Assembly: GCA_019746095.1 (NCBI GenBank)
Contig: JAIESL010000055.1
Span: forward strand, 1 to 48,023
Direction of reading: 5' to 3'
DNA from: Caulobacteraceae bacterium
GTDB lineage: Bacteria > Pseudomonadota > Alphaproteobacteria > Caulobacterales > Caulobacteraceae
DNA: 48,023 bases
Of this stretch, positions 35,613-44,889 are shown one piece after another. Within the stretch, counting starts at the first letter, position 1, and every line of letters starts with the position of its first letter. The notes below the pieces were generated by a model that was given only the letters and a program-made list of their open reading frames with translations, did no database searches and was not told where the DNA came from. Both the position numbers and the translations under genes were made by a program.

Positions 35613-36680
35613 GTGCCCGACCGCGAAACCGTCCTCGCCGCCCTCGACACCGTCATCGATCCGAAGACCGGGCAGGGGCTGGTTGCCGCCGGCCTGGTCC
35701 AGGGACTGGTCGTCGCTGAAGACCGCGCCGGCTTCGCGCTTGAGGTCGCCGCCTCCGACGCTGCCCGATATGCCCCGGTCCGCGATGCCGCCGAGGCCGC
35801 GCTCAAGGCTCTGCCGGGCATGGTCAAGGTCGCCGTGGTCCTGACCGCCGAGACCCTGCAGGTCTCCGCCCCGCGTCGCGCCTCCCTCTCACCCCAGGCC
35901 GTGGACCAGGGTCGGCCGAAAGCCCCCGTCGCTACAGCCCGTCCGGCTCACGTACGCCGGGTCCTCGCCGTTGCCAGCGGCAAGGGCGGGGTCGGCAAGT
36001 CGACGGTCGCAGTCAATCTCGCTGCTGCCTTCGCCGCACGGGGGCTGTCGGTCGGCATCCTCGATGCGGATGTCTACGGCCCCTCCATCCCGACCATGCT
36101 GGGCGTCTCGGGCGCACCCGAATATGTCGACAACGCCATCACCCCGCATGAGGCCCATGGACTGAAGGCCATGTCGGTCGGCCTGCTGACCAAGGCCAAT
36201 GACGCCATGATCTGGCGCGGCCCCATGGCATCCCAGGCCCTGACCCAGATGCTGACCCAGACGCGTTGGGGGACCGAGGAAGCCCCGCTCGACATCCTTG
36301 TGGTCGACCTGCCGCCCGGCACCGGTGACGTCCAGCTGACCCTGGTGCAGAAGACCCCTCTGGACGGGGCGGTTATCGTCTCTACCCCGCAGGAGGTCGC
36401 CCTGGCCGATGCCCGTCGCGCCCACACCCTGTTCCAGAAGGTCGAGACCCCGACCCTCGGCCTGATCGAGAACATGTCCGGTCCGGTTTTCGGCCGCGGC
36501 GGTGCCGAGGCTGAGGCCGGTCGTCTCGGCATCCCCTTCCTCGGCGATCTGCCGCTGGACGCGGCCCTGCGTGAAGGCGGCGACGCCGGGGTCCCGGTCA
36601 TGGTCAGTGACCCCGACGGTGAGATCGCGGCCCGGTTCGGCCGGTTCGCCGAACAGATCACGGCCGCACTCTTTGCCTGA
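35613..36680 (+). CDS. apbC: Mrp/ApbC-family Fe-S carrier ATPase
   Basis: A 355-residue P-loop ATPase of the Mrp/NBP35 group that helps insert Fe-S clusters. The first 80 residues form a MIP18 (DUF59) domain (ALDTVIDPKTGQGLVAAG), and the deviant Walker A GKGGVGKST lies near residue 123. The CxxC that binds the bridging cluster is missing: where Mrp proteins have NMS-x(n)-CxxCG before the GGAE block, this one has NMSGPVFGRGGAE (about residue 287), a deletion of some 11 residues relative to E. coli Mrp. Starts with GTG at 35613 with AGGA upstream. Co-transcription with neighbours is not indicated. Confidence 0.9.
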   Translation: MPDRETVLAALDTVIDPKTGQGLVAAGLVQGLVVAEDRAGFALEVAASDAARYAPVRDAAEAALKALPGMVKVAVVLTAETLQVSAPRRASLSPQAVDQGRPKAPVATARPAHVRRVLAVASGKGGVGKSTVAVNLAAAFAARGLSVGILDADVYGPSIPTMLGVSGAPEYVDNAITPHEAHGLKAMSVGLLTKANDAMIWRGPMASQALTQMLTQTRWGTEEAPLDILVVDLPPGTGDVQLTLVQKTPLDGAVIVSTPQEVALADARRAHTLFQKVETPTLGLIENMSGPVFGRGGAEAEAGRLGIPFLGDLPLDAALREGGDAGVPVMVSDPDGEIAARFGRFAEQITAALFA

Positions 36681-36748
36681 CCGTCGCGCCGGAACGGAGT
36701 TTTCCCGGCCTTAACCTGTGCTCTGTAACCTCGGGTTCTGAGAGGTCC

Positions 36749-38842
36749 ATGTCAGAATACGCCGGGAAAACGCGCGCGCGCCTTCAGCGCATCCTGTCCG
36801 CCGGCATCATCGCCGCAGCGGCGGTCGTGCTCGCCGTCGGTGGGCTGCTGACCTATTCCGTACAGGCCATGGACCGGGTGCAGGTCGAGTCCGAGACCAA
36901 GCTCGTCGAACGCAAGATTGCCCGTGCGCTGGGACGCATCCGCGAGAACATGATCTCCGCGACGGTCTGGAACGAGGCCTACACACGGACTCTCGCCCGC
37001 GACCAGGAATGGATGCAGATCAACTACGGTGACTATTTCGCAGATTACACGGCACACGATGCGTCGGTGGCCTATGCGCCGGACGGTACACCGATTTACG
37101 CGTCCCGGGACAGCGAGCCGGTCACGATCGAAAGCGAGCGCGCCTTTATCAGCGCACTCGCGCCCTTGGTTGGCCGGGTCAAGGAAGAGGCGCGGGTCAA
37201 GCGGGCGGCGCAAACCACCCTCCTGCTCAGCCTTGATGCCGTTGTGACACGCGAGGCGACGATCAATGTCGCCGGGGTGCCCTATTTCGTTTCAGTGTCG
37301 ACCGTCGTACCGGAGGATAGCGCCACAGCTACCAGCGGCCCCGACCCCATTGTCGCTTCGGGGATGGCGGTATCGAGCTTTGTGCCGAGCCTGAATCAGG
37401 ATCTCGGCCTGGTCGCGCCGGAACTCCTGGTCAACGCGCCGCGCGAGGGTCCGTCCGTCAGCCTGTCCGACGCCGACGGCAAGGCATTGGGCCATATCAG
37501 CTGGCGTCCCGCTACACCCGGAGCCAGCCGCCTGTTGGGTGCGATCCCGGTGCTGCTCGGCCTGCTGGGCTTGATGTTGCTCGCGCTCTCCGTCGGGGTC
37601 AGGCGGGTCTACAGGCTGATCAATCAGCTGGCGGAAAATGAACAGGCGCTGGACCTCAGCCTGGCGCAGGCCGAAGCCTCCAACGCCGCCAAATCGCAAT
37701 TTCTTGCCAATATGAGCCATGAGCTTCGGACGCCCCTGAACGGCATCATTGCCCTCACCGAGTTGCTCGAACGCCGGCAGAGCGATCCGACGTCGAGCAA
37801 CATGGCCAAGACCATTGTCGCCTCGGGTCGAACCCTGGAACTGGTCGTCAATGACATCCTTGATGTCGCCAAGATTGAAGCCGGCCAGCTCAAGTTCGAG
37901 GTTGCGCCCTTCAATCTCGTCGAGGTGCTCAGCGACACCGTCGATCTTCACCGCGCCACCGCCGAAGCAAAGGGCATCCGCCTGGAACTCCTGATTCCGC
38001 CGGGGGCGGCAGGGGTCTATGAGGGAGATCGCACCCGGATCGGCCAGTTGGTATCCAACCTGGTCAGCAACGCCGTCAAATTCACGCAAAGTGGATCCGT
38101 CCGGGTGACCGTGCGCCGGAGAGGCCGGGGCCTCAGCCTTTTCGTGGCTGACACGGGGATCGGATTTGATCGCGCAGCCGCCGATCGCCTCTTCCAGCGG
38201 TTTGAACAGGCGGATGTCTCCACCAACCGCAAATACGGCGGGACAGGCCTGGGCCTCTCCATCTGCCGCTCGCTGGCGGAACTGATGGGCGGCCGGATCG
38301 GCGGCCGTTCCAGATCAGGTGCAGGCTCGGTCTTTGTGGTTCAGCTCCCGCTGCAACGCCTGTGCGAAGCGGCCCCGGGCCAACCTTCTGCGGAGGATGT
38401 GTCGCCGTCGACAGCCGAAGCGGATTCGTCCGTTCCGGCCCTCCGTGTCCTTTTCGCTGACGACCACCCGGTCAACCGCCAGGTCGTAGCCTTGATCCTG
38501 GAACCTCTCGGGGTCGTTCTGACGGAGGTCGAAAACGGAGCCCTGGCCCTGGAGGCCTATGCCGAGGGGACGTTCGACCTTGTTTTGATGGATGTTCAGA
38601 TGCCGGTGATGGACGGGCTCACGGCGACCCGGGCCATTCGGGAGATGGAGAGATCGACCGGCCGGGCCCGAACCCCGATCGTTTCGCTAACGGCGAACGC
38701 GATGCCCGAGGACGTCCGACGGAGTCTTGAAGCCGGCTCCGACGCGCACCTGGCCAAGCCCATCCGGCCAGACAAACTGATCGAGGCGGTGAACCAGGCC
38801 CTCGCCGGCGAGCCGGCCCCTGCGATGAAAGCCGTCGCCTGA
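36749..38842 (+). CDS. CHASE4-like hybrid histidine kinase/response regulator
   Basis: A 697-residue membrane kinase. Helix 1 is at about 15-38 and helix 2 at about 256-280, with a 215-residue periplasmic sensor between them carrying ENMISATVWNEAYTRT and ASRDSEPV, as in CHASE4 domains. A short coiled coil leads to HisKA with His324 in MSHELRTP, then HATPase (VSNAVKF, DTGIGF, GGTGLGL) and a receiver domain with Asp615 in LMDVQMPVMDG. AGAGG lies before the ATG at 36749. Hybrid layout without a linked response regulator suggests a phosphorelay. Ligand unknown. Confidence 0.9.
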   Translation: MSEYAGKTRARLQRILSAGIIAAAAVVLAVGGLLTYSVQAMDRVQVESETKLVERKIARALGRIRENMISATVWNEAYTRTLARDQEWMQINYGDYFADYTAHDASVAYAPDGTPIYASRDSEPVTIESERAFISALAPLVGRVKEEARVKRAAQTTLLLSLDAVVTREATINVAGVPYFVSVSTVVPEDSATATSGPDPIVASGMAVSSFVPSLNQDLGLVAPELLVNAPREGPSVSLSDADGKALGHISWRPATPGASRLLGAIPVLLGLLGLMLLALSVGVRRVYRLINQLAENEQALDLSLAQAEASNAAKSQFLANMSHELRTPLNGIIALTELLERRQSDPTSSNMAKTIVASGRTLELVVNDILDVAKIEAGQLKFEVAPFNLVEVLSDTVDLHRATAEAKGIRLELLIPPGAAGVYEGDRTRIGQLVSNLVSNAVKFTQSGSVRVTVRRRGRGLSLFVADTGIGFDRAAADRLFQRFEQADVSTNRKYGGTGLGLSICRSLAELMGGRIGGRSRSGAGSVFVVQLPLQRLCEAAPGQPSAEDVSPSTAEADSSVPALRVLFADDHPVNRQVVALILEPLGVVLTEVENGALALEAYAEGTFDLVLMDVQMPVMDGLTATRAIREMERSTGRARTPIVSLTANAMPEDVRRSLEAGSDAHLAKPIRPDKLIEAVNQALAGEPAPAMKAVA

Positions 38843-38974
38843 GGGTTCGGACGGCCGCGCTCGCGACCCCGGCCACCGGTTATCTCGCGGCGGCGATCTT
38901 GCCGGGCAGCCCGGCCTGGATCTGACGCAGACTCCCGGGCCCGGTCTCACAGGAGACACCGACAAATTTTTGAA

Positions 38975-39001
38975 GTTAGGGTTTTCAAACGCAACCCTAA
39001 C
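38975..39001. promoter_or_regulatory. Operator-like inverted repeat upstream of the Old Yellow Enzyme gene
   Basis: Perfect 9-bp arms GTTAGGGTT and AACCCTAAC separated by 9 bp, ending 37 bp before the start codon at 39039. The size and position suit a dimeric TetR/MarR/HxlR-type regulator. The other bases of the 196-bp gap from 38843 show no gene. Confidence 0.6.
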
Positions 39002-39038
39002 CGCCACCTTGGGCGTTCCAGTCACACGAGAGCCGCCC

Positions 39039-40136
39039 ATGTCCGTCGACGCCCTGTTCCGTCCCTTCCAGGTCAAGTCCCTGAAGATTCCCAACCGCAT
39101 CGTCATGGCCCCGATGACGCGGTCCTTCTCGCCGGGCGGCATCCCGACGGAGGATGTGGCGGGCTACTATCGCCGCCGGGCCGAGGGCCAGGTCGGGCTG
39201 ATCATCACCGAAGGCACGGTCGTCGAACGCCCCGCCGCCCGGAACGACGCCAAGGTGCCGGTCTTCCACGGCCAGGCCCTGCCGGAATGGAAGAAGGTTG
39301 TTGAACAGGTGCATGCCGCCGGCGGCCTGATCGCGCCCCAGCTCTGGCATGTCGGGGCCGCGCGCGGTCAGGGCGCCGACTGGGAGCCCCTGGGCAAGGT
39401 CGACAGCCCCTCCGGCCTGACCGGCCCGGGCAAGCAGAAATATGAGCCGATGACCGAAGAGGACATCGCCGACACCATCGCCGCCTTCGGTGCCTCCGCC
39501 CGGGCTTCGCGTGAACTGGGTTTTGACGCGGCCGAGATCCATTCGGCCCACGGCTATCTTATTGACCAGTTCTACTGGAGCGGTCTCAATGCCCGCGGCG
39601 ACCGCTGGGGTGGTCCCTCGATCGCCGAGCGGGCCCGTTTCGGGGTCGAGGTGGTCAAGGCCGTGCGCGAGGGTCTGGGGCCGGACATTCCGCTGATCAT
39701 CCGCCTGTCGCAGTGGAAGCAGCAGGACTTCGAGGCGAAGATCGCCCTGAACCCCGACGAGATGGCCGAATGGCTCCTGCCGCTGTCGGATGCCGGCGTC
39801 GATGTCTTCCACTGCTCCCAGCGCCGCTTCTGGGAGCCGGAGTTCGATGGTTCGGACCTGAATTTCGCGGGCTGGGCCAAGGTCATCACCGGCAAGCCGA
39901 CCATCAGTGTTGGCTCGGTCGGGCTGGACGGCGAGTTCATCGCCGCCTTTGGCGGAGCGGGATCCCGTCCGGCCTCACTGGATGGACTGATCCAGCGCAT
40001 GGAGCGCGAGGAGTTCGATCTGATCGCGGTCGGCCGGGCCCTTCTGGCCGATCCCAACTGGGTGGTGAAGGTCCGGGACGGCCGTCAGGATGAGCTGAAG
40101 GATTTCGAGCGCTCGGCGATGATGACGCTGAGCTGA
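39039..40136 (+). CDS. Old Yellow Enzyme-family NADH:flavin oxidoreductase
   Basis: A 365-residue FMN-dependent ene-reductase that reduces activated C=C bonds, often quinones or electrophilic enals. The barrel motifs are PNRIVMAPMTRSF near the N-terminus, QLWHVGAARG, and HSAHGYLIDQF with the substrate-activating His pair. The start MSVDALFRPF at 39039 is chosen. The GxVGLDGEFI and VGRALLADPNWV segments contact FMN. A strong inverted repeat upstream suggests inducible control. Physiological substrate unknown. Confidence 0.93.
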   Translation: MSVDALFRPFQVKSLKIPNRIVMAPMTRSFSPGGIPTEDVAGYYRRRAEGQVGLIITEGTVVERPAARNDAKVPVFHGQALPEWKKVVEQVHAAGGLIAPQLWHVGAARGQGADWEPLGKVDSPSGLTGPGKQKYEPMTEEDIADTIAAFGASARASRELGFDAAEIHSAHGYLIDQFYWSGLNARGDRWGGPSIAERARFGVEVVKAVREGLGPDIPLIIRLSQWKQQDFEAKIALNPDEMAEWLLPLSDAGVDVFHCSQRRFWEPEFDGSDLNFAGWAKVITGKPTISVGSVGLDGEFIAAFGGAGSRPASLDGLIQRMEREEFDLIAVGRALLADPNWVVKVRDGRQDELKDFERSAMMTLS

Positions 40137-40205
40137 GGGGCGAGGGACGAGAGGCGAGGGTCGAGGAGTGGGCAGGCGCTTTGGCCCTCGCCCCCCGACC
40201 CTCGG
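40137..40205. repeat. REP-like nested inverted repeat between convergent genes
   Basis: Perfect arms CGAGGGTCG (40155-40163) and CGACCCTCG (40196-40204), plus overlapping GGGGCGAGGG (40137-40146) and CCCTCGCCCC (40185-40194), the two pairings being alternatives. It fills the gap between the Old Yellow Enzyme and YbjQ-family stops and may end transcription from both sides. Confidence 0.65.
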
Positions 40206-40214
40206 CCCTGATCC

Positions 40215-40541
40215 CTACGCTTCCTCCACCACCACTGCCGTCCCGTAGGCCAGCACTTCGGTGACGCCTTCCATGATCTCATTGGCCTCATAGCGCATGC
40301 CGATCACGGCATTGGCGCCCATGGCCCTGGCATGGTCGACCATTTCCTGAAGCGCTTCCGCGCGGGAGGTCTCGGCCAGCCGGACATAGGTCTCGACCCG
40401 GCCGCCGAGCATCGACTGCAGCCCGCCGACCATGTCGCTGATGGCATTGCGGGACCGCACGGTGATCCCCCGTACCAGTCCCAGCGTCCTCACCACCCGA
40501 CAGCCGGGCGCGTCATTGGTCGTCACGATCAGCATGGTCAT
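40215..40541 (-). CDS. YbjQ-family protein
   Basis: A 108-residue protein of the YbjQ (DUF74) family, which forms pentameric rings. The motifs are VVRTLGLVRGITVRSRN near the N-terminus and MGANAVIGMRYEANE followed by TEVLAYGTAVVV. The ATG at 40541 overlaps the folA stop (ATGA); a second ATG at 40535 has a better-spaced AAGGA and is an alternative start. Last gene of the thyA-MazG-folA-ybjQ run. Function unproven in the family. Confidence 0.87.
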   Translation of the reverse strand: MTMLIVTTNDAPGCRVVRTLGLVRGITVRSRNAISDMVGGLQSMLGGRVETYVRLAETSRAEALQEMVDHARAMGANAVIGMRYEANEIMEGVTEVLAYGTAVVVEEA

Positions 40542-41053
40542 TTCCTTTCGAGAACCCGGAAGACGAAGCCGTGGTCGTCCTTCTCACCGGCCGGGTGGGC
40601 CTCGGACGATAGCTCGATCCAGCCGGTCTCGTCGAAGGGGGGAAACATCACATCGCCGTCAGGGGTCGCCTCGACCTCGGTGAGATAGAGCCGCTTCGCC
40701 CGCGGCAGGGCCTTTTCGAACAGGGCCACGCCGCCGATGACGCAGATCTCCCCGACCCCTTCCTCCTCGGCGGTTTCGCGGGCGATCTCTACGGCCTCGT
40801 CCAGTGTGGTGCAGACCACGGCCCCGCGCGCCGAGAAGGACTCGTCACGCGACAGGACCAGGTTCAGCCGGCCGGGCAGGGGCTTCAGCGGCAGGCTCTC
40901 CCAGGTCTTTCGCCCCATGATGCAGGGCTTGCCCAGCGTAATCGCCTTGAACCTCTGCAGGTCGCTGCGCAGCCGCCAGGGCAGGTCGCCGTCCCGTCCG
41001 ATCACGCCGTTGCGAGCGCGGGCGACGACGAGAACGAGTTGGGGGATGGGCAT
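40538..41053 (-). CDS. folA: Dihydrofolate reductase
   Basis: Reduces dihydrofolate to tetrahydrofolate with NADPH, and so regenerates the cofactor consumed by thymidylate synthase. A 171-residue chromosomal-type DHFR with ARNGVIGRDGDLPWRLRSDLQRFKAIT and the acidic Asp in the DLPW region, IMGRKTWESL and GEICVIGGVALFEKAL. The start MPIPQLVLV at 41053 shares one base with the MazG-like stop. Third gene of the run. Confidence 0.96.
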   Translation of the reverse strand: MPIPQLVLVVARARNGVIGRDGDLPWRLRSDLQRFKAITLGKPCIMGRKTWESLPLKPLPGRLNLVLSRDESFSARGAVVCTTLDEAVEIARETAEEEGVGEICVIGGVALFEKALPRAKRLYLTEVEATPDGDVMFPPFDETGWIELSSEAHPAGEKDDHGFVFRVLERK

Positions 41054-41355
41054 CAGCGGGGCTCCAGCCAATGCAGCCACTTTCGCTGCATGGCCTGTTC
41101 AAGATCGATCCCCGCCTGGTCGCAATAGATCAGCAGCATGCCCAGCACATCCGCCGCCTCATCGCCCAGCTTGCCGGCGTCGGCTGCACCCCGCGCCCGG
41201 CCGCTCATGCGCAGATGTTCGGCCGTCAGCTCGCCCAGTTCCTCCTGCACCTTCAGCAGGGCCCAGTCGCCGGAGCGTTCGATTCCGTGTTCCCGCGCAT
41301 AGATGTCGGAGATGCGCAGGACGTCGGCCTGCAGGGCCTTCAGCTCCAGGGTCAT
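41053..41355 (-). CDS. Short MazG-like nucleotide pyrophosphohydrolase
   Basis: A 100-residue protein with a single MazG-type bundle: KVQEELGELTAEHLRM (metal-binding EExxE helix) and KLGDEAADVLGMLLIYC (second ExxD helix). It likely hydrolyses a nucleoside triphosphate. Its ATG and stop each share one base with the stop of thyA and start of folA (TGATG on both sides), so it is translated as part of the dTMP/folate unit. A role in dUTP or dCTP turnover feeding thyA is plausible, but unproven. Confidence 0.83.
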   Translation of the reverse strand: MTLELKALQADVLRISDIYAREHGIERSGDWALLKVQEELGELTAEHLRMSGRARGAADAGKLGDEAADVLGMLLIYCDQAGIDLEQAMQRKWLHWLEPR

Positions 41356-42212
41356 CAGACCGCGACCGGCGCCTTGATATGTGGCCAGGGCTCATAGCCC
41401 TCGAGCACAAAGTCCTCGAGCGTATAAGCAAACAGGTCGTCGCGCGGCGTGATGGTCATGGTCGGTGCGGGCAGGGGGGCCCGGGCCAGCTGGGTCTCGG
41501 CCTGTTCGATGTGGTTCAGATACAGGTGGGCGTCGCCGAATGTGTGGACGAACTCGCCCGGCTTAAGCCCGCAGACCTGGGCCACCATCATGGTCAGCAG
41601 GGCATAGGAGGCGATGTTGAACGGCACGCCCAGAAACACATCGGCCGACCGCTGGTACAGCTGGCAGCTCAGCTTGCCGTCGGCGACGAAGAACTGGAAC
41701 AGGCAGTGGCAGGGCGGCAGGGCCATGTCGTCGACATCGGCCGGGTTCCAGGCCGAGACGATGTGGCGGCGGCTGTTGGGATTGGTCTTCAGCCCCTCGA
41801 CCAGTTTGGTGATCTGGTCGATCATCCGGCCGTCGGGCGCGGCCCAGGACCGCCACTGTTTCCCGTAGACCGGCCCCAGCTCGCCCTCGGCATCAGCCCA
41901 TTCGTTCCAGATGCTGACGCCGTTGTCTTTCAGCCAGCCGATATTGGTCTCGCCGCGCAGGAACCACAGCAGCTCAACGATGATGGACCGCAGGTGCAGC
42001 TTCTTGGTGGTCAGAACCGGAAAGCCCTTGGCCAGATCGAAACGCATCTGCCGCCCGAACACGCCGAGGGTGCCCGTGCCCGTCCGGTCATCGCGCCGGC
42101 TGCCGTTGTCGAGGATGTCGCGCAGCAGGTTGAGGTACTGCCACTCCGGATGATCGGCCGCGACGGCGCCGGTGCGGGCTTGGAGATCAGCAAGAGAGGC
42201 GACGGCGTTCAT
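41355..42212 (-). CDS. thyA: Thymidylate synthase
   Basis: Makes dTMP from dUMP, using methylenetetrahydrofolate. The start [10 protein letters not shown] at 42212 is the right one; the frame is open far upstream through the DUF924 gene. A 285-residue protein with [13 protein letters not shown], active-site Cys168 in [11 protein letters not shown], and [11 protein letters not shown]. No ribosome-binding site is clear. First gene of a four-gene run in which every junction overlaps. Confidence 0.96.
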   Translation of the reverse strand: MNAVASLADLQARTGAVAADHPEWQYLNLLRDILDNGSRRDDRTGTGTLGVFGRQMRFDLAKGFPVLTTKKLHLRSIIVELLWFLRGETNIGWLKDNGVSIWNEWADAEGELGPVYGKQWRSWAAPDGRMIDQITKLVEGLKTNPNSRRHIVSAWNPADVDDMALPPCHCLFQFFVADGKLSCQLYQRSADVFLGVPFNIASYALLTMMVAQVCGLKPGEFVHTFGDAHLYLNHIEQAETQLARAPLPAPTMTITPRDDLFAYTLEDFVLEGYEPWPHIKAPVAV

Positions 42213-42282
42213 GGGGAGAGTTGGCCCCGATTCGGATGCCGAATCACTGGTCCGCGGTCGCTCAGTCCACAGGCCGGGCCGG

Positions 42283-42834
42283 CTATCCCCTGAAACCATC
42301 CTTATCCAGGAACGCCTGCTCCTCCGTCGTCGTCTCCCGCCCCAGGGACCGGTTCCGATGCGGGAAACGGCCGAAGCGGATGATGATGTCCTGGTGGTGC
42401 TCGGCCCAGCGGTCGTCGGGCTTGCGCTCCATCCGGGTCTGGAACAGCTGGACCTGGAGATCCTGGTCGGCGCGATCCTCCGAATGCTGGAAGGGCAGGT
42501 AGAAGAACCGGCGGATGTCGCCCTCGACCTGCAGGTCTTGTCCGGCCTCAAGCGCGTGCCTCGCGACGGCCCGCGCCAGCGGATCGGTGGCGAAGGCATG
42601 GCCCGTGCCCCGGAAGGCATTCCTCGGAAACTGGTCCAGCAGGATCAGCAGGGCCAGTGAGCCCTCGGCAGTGTCCGCCCAGGGATCCAGCTCCCGCCGC
42701 GCGGCGGAAAAGTGCGCCGCCTCGAACCGTTCGCGGAAGAGGGCGTCGAAAACCCCGTCCCGGGCGAACCACTTTGAGGGACCGGCCTCTTTCCAGAAGG
42801 CGATGACGTCGGAAGGCGTTATGTCTGTGTGCAT
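42283..42834 (-). CDS. DUF924 family protein
   Basis: A 183-residue soluble helical protein. The family markers are [24 protein letters not shown] at the N-terminus, [27 protein letters not shown] in the middle and [12 protein letters not shown] after it. DUF924 proteins have a TPR-like helical fold but no known activity. The ATG at 42834-42832 overlaps the divergent ilvC-type ATG at 42833-42835 in the tetramer CATG, so each gene's promoter must lie inside the other's coding region. Confidence 0.88.
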   Translation of the reverse strand: MHTDITPSDVIAFWKEAGPSKWFARDGVFDALFRERFEAAHFSAARRELDPWADTAEGSLALLILLDQFPRNAFRGTGHAFATDPLARAVARHALEAGQDLQVEGDIRRFFYLPFQHSEDRADQDLQVQLFQTRMERKPDDRWAEHHQDIIIRFGRFPHRNRSLGRETTTEEQAFLDKDGFRG

Positions 42835-43854
42835 GAGTCAGAACCTAAGCGCCCCGCTCCCCGTCTTCCATGACCGCGACTGCGATCTTTCGATCATCCG
42901 CGGCAAACGTGTCGCCGTCATCGGCTACGGCAGCCAGGGCCGTACCCATGCGTTGAACCTGCGTGACTCGGGCGTGGCTGACATCGTTGTCGGGCTCAAG
43001 CCCGGGTCCGCGACCCGCGCCAAGGCCGAAGCCGATGGTTTCCCGGTCCTGACCGCCGGCGAGGCCGCTGCCTCGGCCGATGTCGTGGCAGTCATGGTCT
43101 CTGATGAGGCCCACCGTGACCTGTGGGCCAACGAATTGGCTCCGGCCATGAAGCCCGGCGCGGCCCTGATCTTCGCCCACGGCCTGTCGGTCCGCTTCGG
43201 CCTGGTCGAGCCGCGCCCCGATCTCGATGTCATCCTCGCCTCGCCCAAGGGCATCGGCCCGCGCATCCGCGATCTCTATGAGGAAGGGCAGGGGGTCTTC
43301 TGTCTGTTCGGGGTGCACCAGGACGCCTCGGGCACGGCCCATGCCCTGGGCCTGTCCTATGCGGCGGCGCTGGGGTGTGGCCGCAAGGGCATTCTCGAGA
43401 CCACCTTCGCCGCCGAGTGCGAGAGCGACCTGTTCGGCGAACAGGTGGTGCTTTGCGGCGGCGTGGCCGAACTGGTCGACGCCGCCTTCATGAAACTGGT
43501 CAAGGCCGGCTATCCGCCCGAGGTGGCCTGGTTCGAGTGCTTCTATGAGGTCAAGCTGGTCACCGATCTGATGTATGAGCGCGGCGTCGCCGGGGCCTTT
43601 ACCCGCATCTCCAACACCGCCGAATACGGAGCCTATCTGACCGGGCCGCGGATCATCGGCGAGGCCTCGCAGGCCGCCATGGATACGGTGCTGGAGGAGG
43701 TCCAGTCCGGCGACTTCGTGCGCAGACTGATGGCCGACTATGACGCCGGCTCGCCCGACCTTCTGGCCCGACGCAAGGCCCTGGCCGGTCGCACGATCGA
43801 GGCCGTGGGCACCCATCTCGGCGCGGTCGCGGCCCGGGCCGCCGATGACGCTGA

Positions 43855-43858
<4 letters not shown>
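42833..43858 (+). CDS. ilvC: Divergent ketol-acid reductoisomerase
   Basis: A class I KARI-type protein of 341 residues, expected to convert acetolactate to dihydroxyisovalerate in branched-chain amino acid synthesis. The Rossmann motif VIGYGSQGRTHALNLRDSG, metal ligands in ECESDLFGEQ and WFECFYEVKL, and ISNTAEYG are retained. It differs from typical alphaproteobacterial IlvC: APKGPGHTVR is here SPKGIGPRIR (His changed to Pro), the C-terminal end is Ala-rich, and the start may be the ATG at 42833 or an upstream ATG at 42821 with a better ribosome-binding site (GGAAGG). It looks like a second paralogue; its stop overlaps that of the ABC ATPase gene. Confidence 0.83.

Positions 43859-44885
<1,027 letters not shown>

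Positions 44886-44889
<4 letters not shown>

Noticed and set aside
38885-38960. Short minus-strand frame ending in LPGKIAAAR
   Set aside because: It has no start codon after the preceding in-frame stop and is too short to support.
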